From Paracoccaceae bacterium (GTDB lineage Bacteria; Pseudomonadota; Alphaproteobacteria; Rhodobacterales; Rhodobacteraceae), in the NCBI GenBank assembly GCA_004566265.1, contig SPLB01000310.1, positions 1 to 6,943 on the forward strand: DNA of 6,943 nt, in the 5' to 3' direction. The notes beneath the pieces were generated by a model. That model worked only from the letters and a program-made list of their open reading frames with translations, was not told the origin of the DNA and did no database searches. Positions within the stretch are counted from its first letter, which is position 1. The number at the start of each line of letters is the position of its first letter. Both the position numbers and the translations under genes were made by a program. Of the stretch, positions 6,453 through 6,943 are shown one piece after another.

Positions 6453-6943
6453 ATGAAACACCGCACATTCCTCTGGTTCATTCTGCCCACGCTGTCAGCG
6501 ATGATCCTTTTCATCGCACTCCCGATCGTATCTGTCTTCGTTCAGTCACTGTTTGTCGAGCACGAGCAAGTTTTGGTCGTCTCCGAAAGCTGCGGACCCT
6601 TTGGCTGTAAAGACACCACATCCGTCGACCTCGAGGCGACGCAAAAGCTGCGTGAAGAAGCGCCTCTTGGCAAGTTCAACGGACTTGGTACGTATTTCAA
6701 CCGGTCGCACCTCGCGACTGCAGAGATCGGCGAAGCCTGGGCAAATACAGAAACCTTTGGCGAATTTTGGAAAGAGGTGAGCAATCTTCCATTCTATGGG
6801 GCGCTCACGTTTACCTTAACCTATACATTTATCGTTACCCCGCTCGTGCTGATACTTGGCATGGCCGTTGCGGTAGGCGTTAACAACTTGCCCAGCATCC
6901 TCAAGGGCGCGGCGATCTTTATTTCATTGCTTCCATTCCTTGT
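6453..6943 (+). CDS. ABC importer permease, MalF/UgpA-like (partial, 3' end outside the window)
   Basis: Inner-membrane channel subunit of the same importer. The first 163 codons are present and open to the window edge. The first transmembrane helix spans about residues 7-33 (FLWFILPTLSAMILFIALPIVSVF). A polar, probably periplasmic segment runs from 34 to about 112, with C47 and C52 in SCGPFGC and the family-like FNGLGTYF at 75-82. The second helix covers about 114-143 (from FYGALTFTLTYTF), and a third begins near 150. The FNGLGTYF to FYGAL spacing matches MalF/UgpA permeases, but the piece between the first helix and FNGLGTY (about 34-72) is longer than usual. The EAA loop that docks the ATPase lies beyond the edge. 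The ATG at 6453 has only a weak ribosome site (GAG at 6441-6443). A second, MalG-like permease is expected next. Confidence 0.88.
   Translation, partial: MKHRTFLWFILPTLSAMILFIALPIVSVFVQSLFVEHEQVLVVSESCGPFGCKDTTSVDLEATQKLREEAPLGKFNGLGTYFNRSHLATAEIGEAWANTETFGEFWKEVSNLPFYGALTFTLTYTFIVTPLVLILGMAVAVGVNNLPSILKGAAIFISLLPFL

Noticed and set aside
5834..6514. Minus-strand open frame of 226 codons over the binding-protein gene
   Set aside because: Ala/Ser/Pro-rich antisense shadow of the binding-protein gene; it also crosses the hairpin and the permease start.

Overview
The window reads as chromosomal DNA of a Gram-negative bacterium, most likely an alphaproteobacterium of the Rhodobacterales (Roseobacter) type. 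An outer-membrane TonB-dependent receptor and a periplasmic binding-protein transporter show the two-membrane envelope. The moderately high G+C, the purine-rich Shine-Dalgarno sites and the general look of the proteins fit a marine roseobacter, but the lineage is inferred from protein style, not from a marker gene.

Layout, left to right. (1) 31-2199, plus strand: a complete TonB-dependent siderophore receptor whose plug and barrel segments resemble the aerobactin receptor IutA. (2) 2200-2995: about 0.8 kb with no recognisable gene but several hairpins, including a strong stem-loop just after the receptor gene. (3) 2996-3925, minus strand: a complete LysR-type regulator, convergent with the receptor gene. 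(4) 3926-4012: a short, AT-rich, palindrome-dense divergent promoter region. (5) 4013 to the right edge, plus strand: a carbohydrate-type (CUT1-like) ABC importer operon. Its order is ATPase (MalK/UgpC family), substrate-binding protein (family 1), then the first membrane permease, which is cut by the window edge. A second permease probably follows outside.

How the parts work together. The LysR regulator sits back to back with the ABC operon across 87 bp and probably controls both itself and the importer. A near-perfect dyad overlaps a consensus -10 box of the regulator gene. The binding protein captures a solute in the periplasm, the permeases pass it through the inner membrane, and the ATPase drives transport. 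A hairpin after the binding-protein gene probably raises its transcript over that of the permeases. The substrate cannot be read from the sequence; family membership suggests a sugar or sugar-like compound. The siderophore receptor is a separate unit: its usual inner-membrane partner would be an FhuBCD-type system, not this MalK-type one.

I see no mobile element, CRISPR array, tRNA or rRNA, and no clearly novel system. The points most worth checking are the divergent operator region, the cysteine-bearing periplasmic extension in the permease, the LysR/sugar-importer pairing, and the hairpin-rich gap.
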